DNA of 64,000 nt from Bhargavaea cecembensis (lineage in GTDB: Bacteria > Bacillota > Bacilli > Bacillales_A > Planococcaceae). Below, piece by piece: positions 15,449 to 24,494 of this stretch (positions are counted from its first letter, which is position 1; every line of letters begins with the position of its first letter). Both the position numbers and the translations under genes were made by a program. The stretch covers positions 496,001-560,000 of the forward strand of contig NZ_LQNT01000011.1 in NCBI RefSeq assembly GCF_001619585.1, written 5' to 3'. The notes under the pieces were generated by a model. The model ran no database searches. It saw nothing but the letters and a program-made list of their open reading frames with translations, and was not told the origin of the DNA.

Positions 15449-16296
15449 ACCGTCGCTACGCCTTTGCCGAGAAAGATACCAGACAGAAAATACTCGTTTT
15501 CCGGAGAGATGCCGAGCCGGTTGTTCAGCATATGGATATGGGAAACCATGAGGTAATGAATGTTTTCCGCCCGGTAGGTGTTCTGGGTTTCCAGAATCCT
15601 TTCCATTGCAGTTTCAAGTGCAACCAGATAATCCCGGTAAACGTCCGGCACCTCCAGACGGTCCCGATTCTTGACCATCCGCTTTTCCAGCGCTTTCCGG
15701 ACACCCTCATGCTGCGGGCCGGCACCGAACGACTCCCAGACTCTGTGATACGACGAGAAGAACTCTTCCTCCGATCGGGTCATTCCCATCTTCTCAGCTA
15801 CCCCGAAACTGTATTGCATCAGATCGAACGCCACCACGTACCGTTTAGGCCATTCAAGCGAGTCGATGATCGTTTTGGCCATCTCGGATGATCTGTGGAA
15901 AAGTTGTTCCGAATAGGCCATGGCCTCCTGACCTCCGTAGCGTTGCCACTCCGGCTGATACGGGATATCCCGGATGCTGAAATTCGGATAGATGTCCAGG
16001 TCGCTCACGCCCTCGAGTTCCACAATCCGCCCGTCATAGCTGACTTCTCTGAAGGGATGACCCTCATGATCCTTTTCGAACACTTGCAGCCGCTCCGACA
16101 GCAGGCCATCAAAACTCTTTTTTCTGGCAGGATCATCAAAACGGTAGCGCAGCCGGATATGCGGCCCGCCCTGCCAATAGCGGATAAAGAACCACTGATC
16201 CGGTGTTGCCGCGTCAATCACACTGAACAGATGGCTGCTGAGAAAACGGTCAATCAGACCAAAATCATGAATAAACAGGTGCTTGGAATGCCACAT
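15445..16296 (-). CDS. Thiopeptide-type bacteriocin biosynthesis protein (LanB C-domain / elimination or cycloaddition)
   Basis: The 283 residues match the stand-alone LanB C-terminal family. Near the N-terminus are PDQWFFIRYWQGGPHIRLRY and a DYxxxxF-like stretch; the middle has YGGQEAMAYSEQLFHRSSEM, highly typical; the end is HYLMVSHIHMLNNRLGIS. In thiopeptide pathways one member of this family removes glutamate to make dehydroalanine (TbtC type) and another catalyses the [4+2] pyridine closure (TbtD/TclM type). The conserved HxHxxNNRLGI end favours the elimination role here, but the sequence alone cannot settle it. SD GGGGGGAGAG precedes ATG 16296. Confidence 0.8.
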   Translation of the reverse strand: MWHSKHLFIHDFGLIDRFLSSHLFSVIDAATPDQWFFIRYWQGGPHIRLRYRFDDPARKKSFDGLLSERLQVFEKDHEGHPFREVSYDGRIVELEGVSDLDIYPNFSIRDIPYQPEWQRYGGQEAMAYSEQLFHRSSEMAKTIIDSLEWPKRYVVAFDLMQYSFGVAEKMGMTRSEEEFFSSYHRVWESFGAGPQHEGVRKALEKRMVKNRDRLEVPDVYRDYLVALETAMERILETQNTYRAENIHYLMVSHIHMLNNRLGISPENEYFLSGIFLGKGVATV

Positions 16297-16316
16297 TGCT
16301 CTCCCCCCATTTTTAC

Positions 16317-17495
16317 TTAACGGCCTTCCGGTATCCGGACCGATACCGCCTGGTTCCGGTCCGGGAACACGATGGCCGAGTATCCGATGGCCATATCTTC
16401 CGGCAGGCCGGTTCTGCTTCTGACATACGCATCATCATAGTTTTTCAGGCAGCGGACGGCACAGTTTTCTCCTGCCATGAAAATGGAGATCAGCTGCATC
16501 AGCCGTCCCATCTCCATGAACATCGGCTCTGCATCCGCCCCGGCCCCCTTTTTGCTGAACGCCATAAAGACCCAGAAGTTGAACCCGTGGAAATTCGAAT
16601 ACTCATGGTATTCCGTGAGCAGACGCTGATCCTCCCGCCCTCCCTGGAACGTTCCGGCCCAGACGAGGCAGCTGTCTTCCAGCCCGTAATAGCCCGGCGA
16701 AAGACCTGCTACATCATTCACTGCGATCAGCATCCGGATTCCGGTTTTCTCCAGCACCGGGCCTGCAAGCTTCATCAGGCTGTCGAACGGGCGCTTTGCC
16801 AGCTTCCGGCGGAAGAATACGTCCCCTTCTCCTCTCTGGTCCGCTGTCCGGTTTATGAAATGCCTTTTGTTCACGGCGGAAAGCCATGCATCAGGCACCG
16901 CCGCGAGTTGTCCCCGGTCCGTGTCCTTTCCGGGTCCGAGGCGGAGAACCACACGCGGACGTATATGGACACCGGTGAAACGAGCGGTTTCGGCGGAGCT
17001 GCCTACCGGTGCATACCGGTATCCGCATCCCGCCTGCCGCAACGCAAATTCAAGGTTAAATAACGCATGCCCTGCGTTCAGGGCGGACAGCATCCGGGAA
17101 AACTCACCGTAATACAGCTGGAGCCTGCGGTCATCCGTCATGAGAACAACCCGGCCGGCGTCATCTTCTGCCGGACCGATATCCATCACGCGGTCCCTGA
17201 ACGGGTCATAGGCATGGATCAGACCTCCAGTCATTACCAGGATTTTGGCTGTCCTCATATTCCGGGCGCCCGGCACGAGCGGATGAAACGGGTACCGGCT
17301 CGCAAGGTCGACCCGTCGGATCTTCTCCGTGTATCCGTAAACCGACCGCATCAGCCGTTCTGCCTGCGGCGCAGTACTCGACGGCATTCCGGAACGGACC
17401 GCCTCGCCGATCAGGTCCGGATCCGGCGATAGGCCCCCTCGGGAAAAGTGTTCAAACCGCCTGTCCGTGAAAGCTTCCAAATATGCAGCATCCAT
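16317..17495 (-). CDS. Second nitroreductase-fold (SagB-like) dehydrogenase
   Basis: The 392 residues start at ATG 17495 behind GTGAGGTGAGAACC. Segments resembling nitroreductase/SagB proteins are SRYPFHPLVPGARNMRTAKI, YYGEFSRMLSALNAGHALFNL and FALRQAGCGYRYAP, and later EYSNFHGFNFWVFMAFSKKG and MGRLMQLISIFMAGENCAVR. The layout suggests a tandem of two degenerate nitroreductase domains. It could oxidise azolines together with the 242-aa protein, or act as a scaffold, as known for some duplicated BcerB/SagB proteins. The family assignment is moderate. Confidence 0.6.
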   Translation of the reverse strand: MDAAYLEAFTDRRFEHFSRGGLSPDPDLIGEAVRSGMPSSTAPQAERLMRSVYGYTEKIRRVDLASRYPFHPLVPGARNMRTAKILVMTGGLIHAYDPFRDRVMDIGPAEDDAGRVVLMTDDRRLQLYYGEFSRMLSALNAGHALFNLEFALRQAGCGYRYAPVGSSAETARFTGVHIRPRVVLRLGPGKDTDRGQLAAVPDAWLSAVNKRHFINRTADQRGEGDVFFRRKLAKRPFDSLMKLAGPVLEKTGIRMLIAVNDVAGLSPGYYGLEDSCLVWAGTFQGGREDQRLLTEYHEYSNFHGFNFWVFMAFSKKGAGADAEPMFMEMGRLMQLISIFMAGENCAVRCLKNYDDAYVRSRTGLPEDMAIGYSAIVFPDRNQAVSVRIPEGR

Positions 17496-17505
17496 GGTTC
17501 TCACC

Positions 17506-19221
17506 TCACGGGAAGGGATGCGGGACCCGTTTCAGCCATTCTTCGTCGAGGTGCCCGCGCCCTTTCAGCAGGATCGCCTTCTCCACTCGGCTGCGGATGA
17601 TCCTCCGGTTCTGGTGGCCGAATGTCATCGTCAGCATTTCCGGCACGATGTACTTCACATTGACAAAGCCGATCCTGTCGAGGTTCGGGTTTTTGGTGAC
17701 CGCCCGGAATGCCTTACCGGATAGGCTCTTGACGATTTCATGGAACTGATCAACGACTTCTCCATACATTCCGCTGAACCGGGTATACACCTGATCCAAC
17801 TCTTCCATCGTCTGTTCATACGGCGTGTCGAGCGCAAATCGGAGATACGTTTCCGCTTCCCGATTGGAGTAAAGAAGGAGATGGTCCTCAAGCCGGCTCA
17901 CCGCTTCCGGATTCTCCAGCAGCATCGCCTTCCGCTCCAGAAATTCCTGCTTCCTGAACACATTCTGGAACACCGATATGGCCGTGGTCGCTTCAATCAG
18001 CGCTTTCTCGATCGCGTCTTCCAAATCAAATGAGGACGCCGCTGCGGTATAAAACGCCATGTCTTCTTCCCCTGCATCTTCTTTCTCCAGGAGCACCCAG
18101 ATGGTCGGAATCTTCAGTTCCATCGAGATATCGAACAGATGGGCGCGGATTCCTTTTTTCTGTAGCGCAACCAAATAGCTTTTCAGCGTTTTCGAGGCGA
18201 TCGAGGACTCCCTGATGCGGACTGGCGGGATCTGTCCGTACCAGGAGCTGAGGAAGGCATCACGCTCAAACAATTCCAGCATCGCAAACAGACTGGCCTC
18301 ATTCACGGTCGAACCGAGTGCACTGCCGTTTGAACTGTCGAACAGATAGCGGGGTTCCCCCGACACATGATGGGAATCAAAGTAAATCACCTGCTCGGGA
18401 ATCAGCTGCATGTCACCGCTGTGCAGCTCTTCGGCTTCCCGGTAGCGGATTCTCTTTTCCGGTGTATAGGCCCCGGTATCCATTTGGGCCGATTCCATCA
18501 CCTCGGACAGGGTCAGTCCGATTCTCTGTTCTTCTCCTTCCTTCAGCTCTGCGTCCGGCGGGCCGTATGGAAAGGCCGTCCCATACCGCTCAAGTGATTC
18601 GAGGACAGACGTATGGCGTGACTTTCCATATGTAGCGGTGCGGCCGTATGAAAGAAGGGAAATGCCGTTGTGATGAACTTCCGTCTCCACCATCGGCAGG
18701 CCGTACGAGTCGCCCGATCGGCTTTCGCGATTGACGATCGACAGGCGGCTGCCCCTGATCAGTTTGTCATGCCGCCGGAGACGGGCCTTGACGTCTTCCC
18801 AATTGTGTTCGCGCGGATCGTCCGGGTTGAAAGTGACCGATTGTATCTGATTCTGTGACTCGGCAGGGGCATCTCCAGAACAGACCGCGCAGTCTCCGCG
18901 CTTGTAGGTCGAGAGCAGTGTCACTTCCTTGGTATTCCGGTTCAGGGCGAACAGCCCGTCCATTACCTCCATGTTTTGCAGCTTCCATGCATAGGAACTG
19001 ATCAGCCGTTGCTCGATCCTATCCGGCTCTTTGGCCCATTCTCCGTTCAGATAATGATCTTCCAGTTCCATCTCCTGGATCCGGCTCTCCAGGCAGGACA
19101 GACAGAAGTTGCCGGATTGCCGGATGGGACCGATAAAAATGAACGGATGGGTCGCAATAACAGGAAGATCCCCCATTTGCAGATCTGCCGCGTCTTCCCA
19201 TTGATCCAGTAACTTGACCAT
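17506..19221 (-). CDS. YcaO cyclodehydratase (D protein)
   Basis: ATP-dependent YcaO enzyme that converts Cys/Ser/Thr of the precursor core to thiazolines/oxazolines. At 571 residues it has an N-terminal zinc site with two CxxC pairs (C40/C43 in CLSC, C111/C114 in CAVC). The YcaO ATP-binding regions are SYGRTATYGKSRHTSVLESL with ERYG, then SSNGSALGSTVNEASLFAML with ELFERDAFL, and a late AFYTAAASSFDLEDAIEKAL with IEATTA. It ends in PHPFP (567-571), the Pro-rich C-terminus typical of azole-forming YcaOs. SD GGAGGTG; the start overlaps the stop of the RRE protein gene. Confidence 0.95.
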   Translation of the reverse strand: MVKLLDQWEDAADLQMGDLPVIATHPFIFIGPIRQSGNFCLSCLESRIQEMELEDHYLNGEWAKEPDRIEQRLISSYAWKLQNMEVMDGLFALNRNTKEVTLLSTYKRGDCAVCSGDAPAESQNQIQSVTFNPDDPREHNWEDVKARLRRHDKLIRGSRLSIVNRESRSGDSYGLPMVETEVHHNGISLLSYGRTATYGKSRHTSVLESLERYGTAFPYGPPDAELKEGEEQRIGLTLSEVMESAQMDTGAYTPEKRIRYREAEELHSGDMQLIPEQVIYFDSHHVSGEPRYLFDSSNGSALGSTVNEASLFAMLELFERDAFLSSWYGQIPPVRIRESSIASKTLKSYLVALQKKGIRAHLFDISMELKIPTIWVLLEKEDAGEEDMAFYTAAASSFDLEDAIEKALIEATTAISVFQNVFRKQEFLERKAMLLENPEAVSRLEDHLLLYSNREAETYLRFALDTPYEQTMEELDQVYTRFSGMYGEVVDQFHEIVKSLSGKAFRAVTKNPNLDRIGFVNVKYIVPEMLTMTFGHQNRRIIRSRVEKAILLKGRGHLDEEWLKRVPHPFP

Positions 19222-20528
19222 TATCCATTCACCTCCTCAAACTGCTGTGCATATTCCATGTTTTCAAATCCTGCAGACTCTGCATCGATGCCGTTTTCCC
19301 TCGCGCTCACATAGGTATAGAGCGCTACAGGAATCTGGCCGATCTCCAATGGCATCCTGAAGTCTGCCATGATGTCGGCATCACGGTCGTGAATCCGGAC
19401 GGTGTACGTGCCCGGCAGAAGCCCGACGATAGTCCACTCCAGGTTCATCTCCTTCTCTTTGATCAGTTGCCGGATGGTGTCCGATTCGGGAATTTCCGCG
19501 GCAATGTTTTCTCCTTCTCTCCTCGGGGAGTCCGTCCTGCTTCCGTATGCCCGCTCAAGAATCTCCGGGAATGCCGTCCGGGACACAAAGGAGGCCAGGC
19601 GCCCGTAGTCCATATCGGCGAAATAAAGGCTTCGGACGGTGTCGTCACTGTCCACATACTGGACGGTCATGATCTGAAGCGGAAGCTGCCGGTAGTCGTC
19701 ATATTCCGGATTTCCGTTGACCGACAGGATCCGTGAACTGTACCGGCCGATAAATTGCTCCAGTTTATTTAAAGCTGCAATCGGATCTTCACTGACCTGC
19801 CGGAATTCTTCCGGAAGTCCGGCTGCGGGTTCATACAACGTTTTCCGGCTGACTTCGAATTCTTCATTGACGCTGAATACTTCGGGTGCCTTCCCGATAA
19901 CTCTCAGGATGACGCTGAAGAACACGAACGGGGCGATCAGTTCCGCCGAGACCGTCCCGCTCCCGACTTTCCCGGGACCCAAGTGACGGATCATCCGTCT
20001 TTCTGCGCCTGCGACTGCCACCCCGCCTTCAGGACTCGCTGAGACATTGACCTGCCGGGTGTCCCCGGCGGACAGGATGGTGACATCATTCTCCGTGTTT
20101 TTTCCGGCAATCCCGATCGCAAGACCGTTTTCAAACAGCAGGCCGGACAGTTCCCCGCCTGCAAAAAAGTCGGGGGAGACCGTGATTTTGGCATCGGAAA
20201 TGGCTCCGAGTGCCTTTGTCACGTCACTTGCTTCAGTCTCGACAATCCGGAAATAAGCCTTGTCCCTATGCTGCGTAAGGAGATGTTCATCGATTTCATA
20301 GAGAAGCCCCTGGTCTTCCAGGAGGTCGACCAGTTTGCCGAAGTGCGGATAGCGTCCCATGATTTCATGTTGATCCGCCCCGTCGGCAAGTTCGCCCAGC
20401 ATCCGGTGAATCTCCAGGTACACCTGCTCCGATGCACGGATGCTGAACTTTTTGGATGCACTTGTAAAAATGACGGTTCCATTGGTGTAATGGAACCGGC
20501 AATTGGACCGATACTTCAAAATCGCCAT
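19221..20528 (-). CDS. Leader-peptide-binding cyclodehydratase partner (RRE-containing, ocin-ThiF-like)
   Basis: Residues 1-90 form a RiPP recognition element: FHYTNGTVIFTSASKKFSIR, a helix with VYLEIHRMLGELADGADQHE, and KLVDLLEDQGLLYEID, the winged-helix fold that binds precursor leaders. The middle (~100-220) looks like a degenerate E1/ThiF Rossmann domain (GGELSGLLFENGLAIGIAGK, APFVFFSVILRV) without the E1 zinc cysteines. In Bacillus thiocillin-type and heterocycloanthracin-type clusters such a protein pairs with the YcaO and delivers the substrate. The gene directly precedes the YcaO gene, with overlapping stop and start. Confidence 0.8.
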   Translation of the reverse strand: MAILKYRSNCRFHYTNGTVIFTSASKKFSIRASEQVYLEIHRMLGELADGADQHEIMGRYPHFGKLVDLLEDQGLLYEIDEHLLTQHRDKAYFRIVETEASDVTKALGAISDAKITVSPDFFAGGELSGLLFENGLAIGIAGKNTENDVTILSAGDTRQVNVSASPEGGVAVAGAERRMIRHLGPGKVGSGTVSAELIAPFVFFSVILRVIGKAPEVFSVNEEFEVSRKTLYEPAAGLPEEFRQVSEDPIAALNKLEQFIGRYSSRILSVNGNPEYDDYRQLPLQIMTVQYVDSDDTVRSLYFADMDYGRLASFVSRTAFPEILERAYGSRTDSPRREGENIAAEIPESDTIRQLIKEKEMNLEWTIVGLLPGTYTVRIHDRDADIMADFRMPLEIGQIPVALYTYVSARENGIDAESAGFENMEYAQQFEEVNG

Positions 20529-20542
20529 TCTGTTTCCCTCCC

Positions 20543-21286
20543 TCAGGCTTTTGCCCGGCGGCTGACAAGCAGCACCGAGACAAAGACCAGCAATGTCAGG
20601 TACGCGAGTGAGATCGTGGTTTCGGTGTTCAGGACGAACAGACCGTTCCAGACGTCGATGAAGATGTGATTAATGTGGTAGATCGGGTTGAGGTTTGCGA
20701 TCCACTGTACGAACTCCGGCATCTGTTCGACCGGCACCGTGAAGTCAGCCGTGAACAGGACCACCTGGAAAATGACGATGGAGAATACAAGGGCACTTTT
20801 CATCTCTTTAAAGAACGAGTAGATCGCAGATGAGATCGTCAGCAGCGCCGCAGTGATCAGGATAAACACCGCGTAGGCGGATAAGAAATCGGTCAGGCTG
20901 ATCTTCAGGCTGTATACTGCGATGCCGATGGACGTGATGAGCATAAAGCCAAGCGAGGTGATGATGACCGACTTGATGATGTTCGACAACAGGATGGTGC
21001 GCATATTGACCGGCGAGACGCTGATCCGCTTTTCGATTCCGAGCGAGCGGTTCATCACCTGGTCGAAGCCGAAAGCGAAGAACACGACGGAGAAGGTGAT
21101 CAGGATGATAAAGGACGGCGTGTAGAACTGGACGTAGTTCAGGCCCCCGCCATATGTTTCTCCTCCGAACAACTGCCCCATGAAGAGGTATGTGGCCGGC
21201 GGGACGATCACCGTGAAGACCAGGTAGAAAATCTCCCGGAAGAACATGATGAGGTCATATTTCAGCTGTGTCGCAAGCATCGTCAT
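20543..21286 (-). CDS. ABC-2 permease (RiPP export or self-protection)
   Basis: The 247 residues contain six hydrophobic helices: FREIFYLVFTVIVPPATYLF, FIILITFSVVFFAFGFDQVM, IKSVIITSLGFMLITSIGIA, LSAYAVFILITAALLTISSA, ALVFSIVIFQVVLFTADFTV and a final TISLAYLTLLVFVSVLLVS. RSLGIEKRISVSPVNMRTIL is the typical ABC-2 coupling loop. ATG 21286 has AAGGAGG and overlaps the stop of the ATPase gene. It sits in the middle of the biosynthetic operon, so export of, or resistance to, the product is likely. Confidence 0.85.
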   Translation of the reverse strand: MTMLATQLKYDLIMFFREIFYLVFTVIVPPATYLFMGQLFGGETYGGGLNYVQFYTPSFIILITFSVVFFAFGFDQVMNRSLGIEKRISVSPVNMRTILLSNIIKSVIITSLGFMLITSIGIAVYSLKISLTDFLSAYAVFILITAALLTISSAIYSFFKEMKSALVFSIVIFQVVLFTADFTVPVEQMPEFVQWIANLNPIYHINHIFIDVWNGLFVLNTETTISLAYLTLLVFVSVLLVSRRAKA

Positions 21287-22020
21287 CGTACTGCCTCCTT
21301 TTCACCGATCCGGTCCAGGTAGAAGTCATTGATGGAGGTGTGCCCCGTTTTCTTCAGCAGATTGGACGGTGTGTCGAACACATTGGTCTGCCCTTCATGG
21401 ATGAGCATCACCTTGTCGCAATACCGTTCGACCTCGTCCATATAGTGTGTTGAAAGCAGCACCGTCCCGTTGTGTTCCCGGTTGTGGCGGATGATGTTCT
21501 TCCAGAGCACATCCCGCATGTACGGATCCAGCCCGGTTGTCGGCTCATCCAGGATCACGAGCTTCGGGGAACTCATAAATGCGATGGCAAGTGCAACACG
21601 CTGCTTCCATCCGCCAGACAGTTTGTCAAACGGTGTCTTGAGATGCTCCTGGAGTTCAAAGTCACGGATCGTCGCCTGTACGTCTGCGGATTTTCCGTAG
21701 TACGACCTGAACAGCTCCAGCAGTTCCTTCACTTTCAGGTTTTTATAGAAGTTTGTCGGCTGCAGGACGATCGACAGATCTTTTTTGAGTTCGCGGACGC
21801 CCTTTGCCCCCAGTGAACCGATGTCATTTCCGAACAGGTTAACCGTGCCTTCATCGAAGTCCCTGATCATCATAAGCGTCTCGAGGAAAGTCGATTTCCC
21901 CGCCCCATTCTTCCCGATGACCGCGATCACTTCGCCCTGTTCGGCCGTGAAATCCAGCCCCTTCAGCACCTGCTTGTTCCCATATGCCTTCTTCAGGCCT
22001 TTGACGATGATGTTCGGCAT
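21283..22020 (-). CDS. ABC transporter ATPase of the RiPP cluster
   Basis: A 245-residue ATPase: Walker A GKNGAGKSTF, Q-loop SIVLQPTNFYKNL, signature FDKLSGGWKQRVALAIAFMS, Walker B LVILDEPTTGLDP and switch STHYMDEVERYC. It is of the drug/bacteriocin exporter (CcmA/NatA) class. Its start lies inside the 3' end of lanB (28-base overlap) and its end overlaps the permease gene, so all three are translationally linked. Confidence 0.9.
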   Translation of the reverse strand: MPNIIVKGLKKAYGNKQVLKGLDFTAEQGEVIAVIGKNGAGKSTFLETLMMIRDFDEGTVNLFGNDIGSLGAKGVRELKKDLSIVLQPTNFYKNLKVKELLELFRSYYGKSADVQATIRDFELQEHLKTPFDKLSGGWKQRVALAIAFMSSPKLVILDEPTTGLDPYMRDVLWKNIIRHNREHNGTVLLSTHYMDEVERYCDKVMLIHEGQTNVFDTPSNLLKKTGHTSINDFYLDRIGEKEAVR

Positions 22021-24494
22021 GTGTTTCGCTCCTTTTCAAGTGAGTATTCAACGAGGAATTCATTTAGCTCGACCTTCGGATCCGGCAGCATTTCCTCGAT
22101 GTAGGCGTTGTCCTTGAGCTCGTTGGCGAAGAACTTCAGCAAGAGCGGGACAGAAACGTCGAAGAACATCGGCTTCTCCACAACGAAGTCCCCTTCGTTC
22201 CGGAAGTACTTGAGGAAGAACCGCTTCGGCATTCCCTTCTCCTCAAAGTACCGGTTTACCCGGGCATACAGTTCTTCCGGATCGGCCGCTCCGTTCATCA
22301 GCTCCTGCAGTTCCTCCGTCTCCAGCTGCCACTTCCTGCGGGACAGGACAACATTGCCCATCGTCACCCGCGGTGCTTCCCGGTAAGGCTTCAGTACACC
22401 CGTGATATCAAAGTTCATCCTGCCTGACTGGAACAGATGCAGCATGACGGACAGGATTCCCGGCAGGAAGATCGGAACGAGCGATGACTTGTAGACAATC
22501 CGGCAGACCTTCCCGTCGCTATCCAGAAACTCGATTTTCCTCGTGTTCGGGTTATACCGGACCGTGATGTCACTGACCGGATGCCCGCCGTCTTCTGCGA
22601 ACTGCCGGTATCCGACTTCGAGCTTGGCCGTCTTCAAATCTTTCCGGACATGGATGCCCCCGTTGAACCCGAAGAGCTCATCGATCTCATAGTAGTTCCG
22701 GTCGCGGAAGACGCGGTCGATGTAGTCCGCATACTCCCGGTTCTCTGCAGCCTCCCCGAAAAAGTCCTTGAAGCGCGAGATGAACTTCTCATGTCCGTCA
22801 TACACATCATTCAGCACGGCGGTATCCGGGCTTGCATACTGAAGAAATAGCGAGCAGGAGATGTCGATGTCTCGTCTGATATCTGCCGGAATTCGTTCGC
22901 TGTACGACCGGATCAGGGCCCCGGCGTCAACTTCTCCGCCTCCGCTCCCATCGATGAGCCGGCTGAATTCATCCAGGAACTCATCCCGCAGATCATCGAG
23001 GATCCGGATTTCCTCGGCAACAGCTTCCCTGTACCGATACCGCTGGTTCTGGTAATACGGATAGAAATGGTGGATGTTCTTGAAGAACACCTGGTTCAGC
23101 AGCCGGCTGTCGGTCAGTTTCTGCGGAGTCTCTCCGTACTCTTTCTGGAACAGGTGTCCGATTTCATACTGCACACGGACATTGACATCGAACAGCAGCA
23201 GAAAGTCTCCGATCACTTTCATGAAGTCTTCCCCGACGATGGAGGAGACGAGATCCTGACGGGTCTTTCCGAAAATGACGTCTTCGTAGATCAGTTCCTT
23301 GCCGGACTGCGGATGCGCCTGCCGGATCAGTTCGCCGATCCGCTTCCAATGGGCAATCCGGTCAAATGCGCCTTTTTGTTCAAATGCCTTGAGTTCGGCA
23401 TCCAGTTCATCAAGCTTTCCGATCACGCCTTCCCCGATGCCATAGATATCGAACAGGCGGCGGACGGACTGCAGGATGCCCCGGTTGTTCGGGATGTCGA
23501 CCTGCTGCCTGAGCAGCTTGAGCTGGATCAGTTTCGCGAACAGTGCTTCCTCTTCCCCTCTGTATTCCGGTATCTGCCCGGCCTGTGCCGCGAATTCCCC
23601 GTATGTGAGGGTCTGCTTTTTCTGTTCCAGAAGGTACCCGATCAGGCCGGGATGGAGCGGATACTCCACGAATTTGTCGCTGGTTTCAAATACCTTCTGG
23701 GACTGGTTGACGCTGTGCTGGCTGACATAGTAAACCTTTCCGTCCCGGACTCCGAAATTCTCCACCTTCACCGGAATCTTCTTCAGTGCGTCCTCATCTG
23801 TCCGGAGAAACTCATGGACAATGTTGAGGATGATGGAGTGATTCATCTCGCAGAAGCTGGTGTTTTCGAATGTTTCCTCCCCTTCCCCTGCCAGACCGGT
23901 CTTGGTCAGGTAGGAAAACGGACTCGTCTTCATGGAGCCCCTGACAAGCAGCTTCAGCAGGAAGAAATCGAGCTTTTTCAGTTTCTTGTTGTGGGCTTCA
24001 TGATCTGTTTCCAGATACTTTGAGAGCTTTTCGTAGATCGTGTCATTAAAGAAGGCGATGGATTTTGCCAGATCTTCGTGAGCAGCATGTTCCTGAAGCG
24101 CTCCGCGGTTGGCTTCGGCGGCGGAATGATAGGCATCCCGGAACGCACCGATGGCTGCCTGATGGCGGCTTTCGCTCTCCAAGTAAGTGCTGATCGCCTG
24201 AAGGGCGGCTTCCGGATGGTCTTTTCCAAGAGCATTGGACAATCGTTCCAGACGCTGATTGAACATATCCCGCTTGAGGTTGAGCAGATCCGGATTCTTG
24301 GATTCCGCGAACAGCTCTTCCAGCCTGGTGACCGCCCGGTCCGAGGCCTGTTCTGCGTCCTTCCGGGCATCTTCCACTGCGTCCAGCATGGCGGGCAGCG
24401 GGACGGATTGCTCCTGCATCTGCTCATACCAGGTTTTCGGGATGTCACTTCCTCTGAATAATACAATCGGGTTTTTCAGTACCTCGACGTTCAA
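21993..24494 (-). CDS. Lantibiotic dehydratase, glutamylation domain (split LanB)
   Basis: At 833 residues it is the large LanB N-domain, which uses glutamyl-tRNA(Glu) to glutamylate Ser/Thr of the precursor before elimination to dehydroamino acids. Seen are KLDFFLLKLLVRGSMKTSPF followed by SYLTKTG (the RxSPFS block typical of LanBs), then YVSQHSVNQSQKVFETSDKF, and in the C-terminal part NGGIHVRKDLKTAKLEVGY, PRVTMGNVVLSRRKWQLE and MPKRFFLKYFRNEGDFVVEK, followed by PMFFDVSVP. TTG 24494 is the likely start: AGAGGAG lies eight bases upstream and the codon overlaps the preceding stop (TTGA). The N-terminal ~150 residues are unusually rich in charged coiled helices. Confidence 0.85.
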   Translation of the reverse strand: MNVEVLKNPIVLFRGSDIPKTWYEQMQEQSVPLPAMLDAVEDARKDAEQASDRAVTRLEELFAESKNPDLLNLKRDMFNQRLERLSNALGKDHPEAALQAISTYLESESRHQAAIGAFRDAYHSAAEANRGALQEHAAHEDLAKSIAFFNDTIYEKLSKYLETDHEAHNKKLKKLDFFLLKLLVRGSMKTSPFSYLTKTGLAGEGEETFENTSFCEMNHSIILNIVHEFLRTDEDALKKIPVKVENFGVRDGKVYYVSQHSVNQSQKVFETSDKFVEYPLHPGLIGYLLEQKKQTLTYGEFAAQAGQIPEYRGEEEALFAKLIQLKLLRQQVDIPNNRGILQSVRRLFDIYGIGEGVIGKLDELDAELKAFEQKGAFDRIAHWKRIGELIRQAHPQSGKELIYEDVIFGKTRQDLVSSIVGEDFMKVIGDFLLLFDVNVRVQYEIGHLFQKEYGETPQKLTDSRLLNQVFFKNIHHFYPYYQNQRYRYREAVAEEIRILDDLRDEFLDEFSRLIDGSGGGEVDAGALIRSYSERIPADIRRDIDISCSLFLQYASPDTAVLNDVYDGHEKFISRFKDFFGEAAENREYADYIDRVFRDRNYYEIDELFGFNGGIHVRKDLKTAKLEVGYRQFAEDGGHPVSDITVRYNPNTRKIEFLDSDGKVCRIVYKSSLVPIFLPGILSVMLHLFQSGRMNFDITGVLKPYREAPRVTMGNVVLSRRKWQLETEELQELMNGAADPEELYARVNRYFEEKGMPKRFFLKYFRNEGDFVVEKPMFFDVSVPLLLKFFANELKDNAYIEEMLPDPKVELNEFLVEYSLEKERNTCRTSSSKA

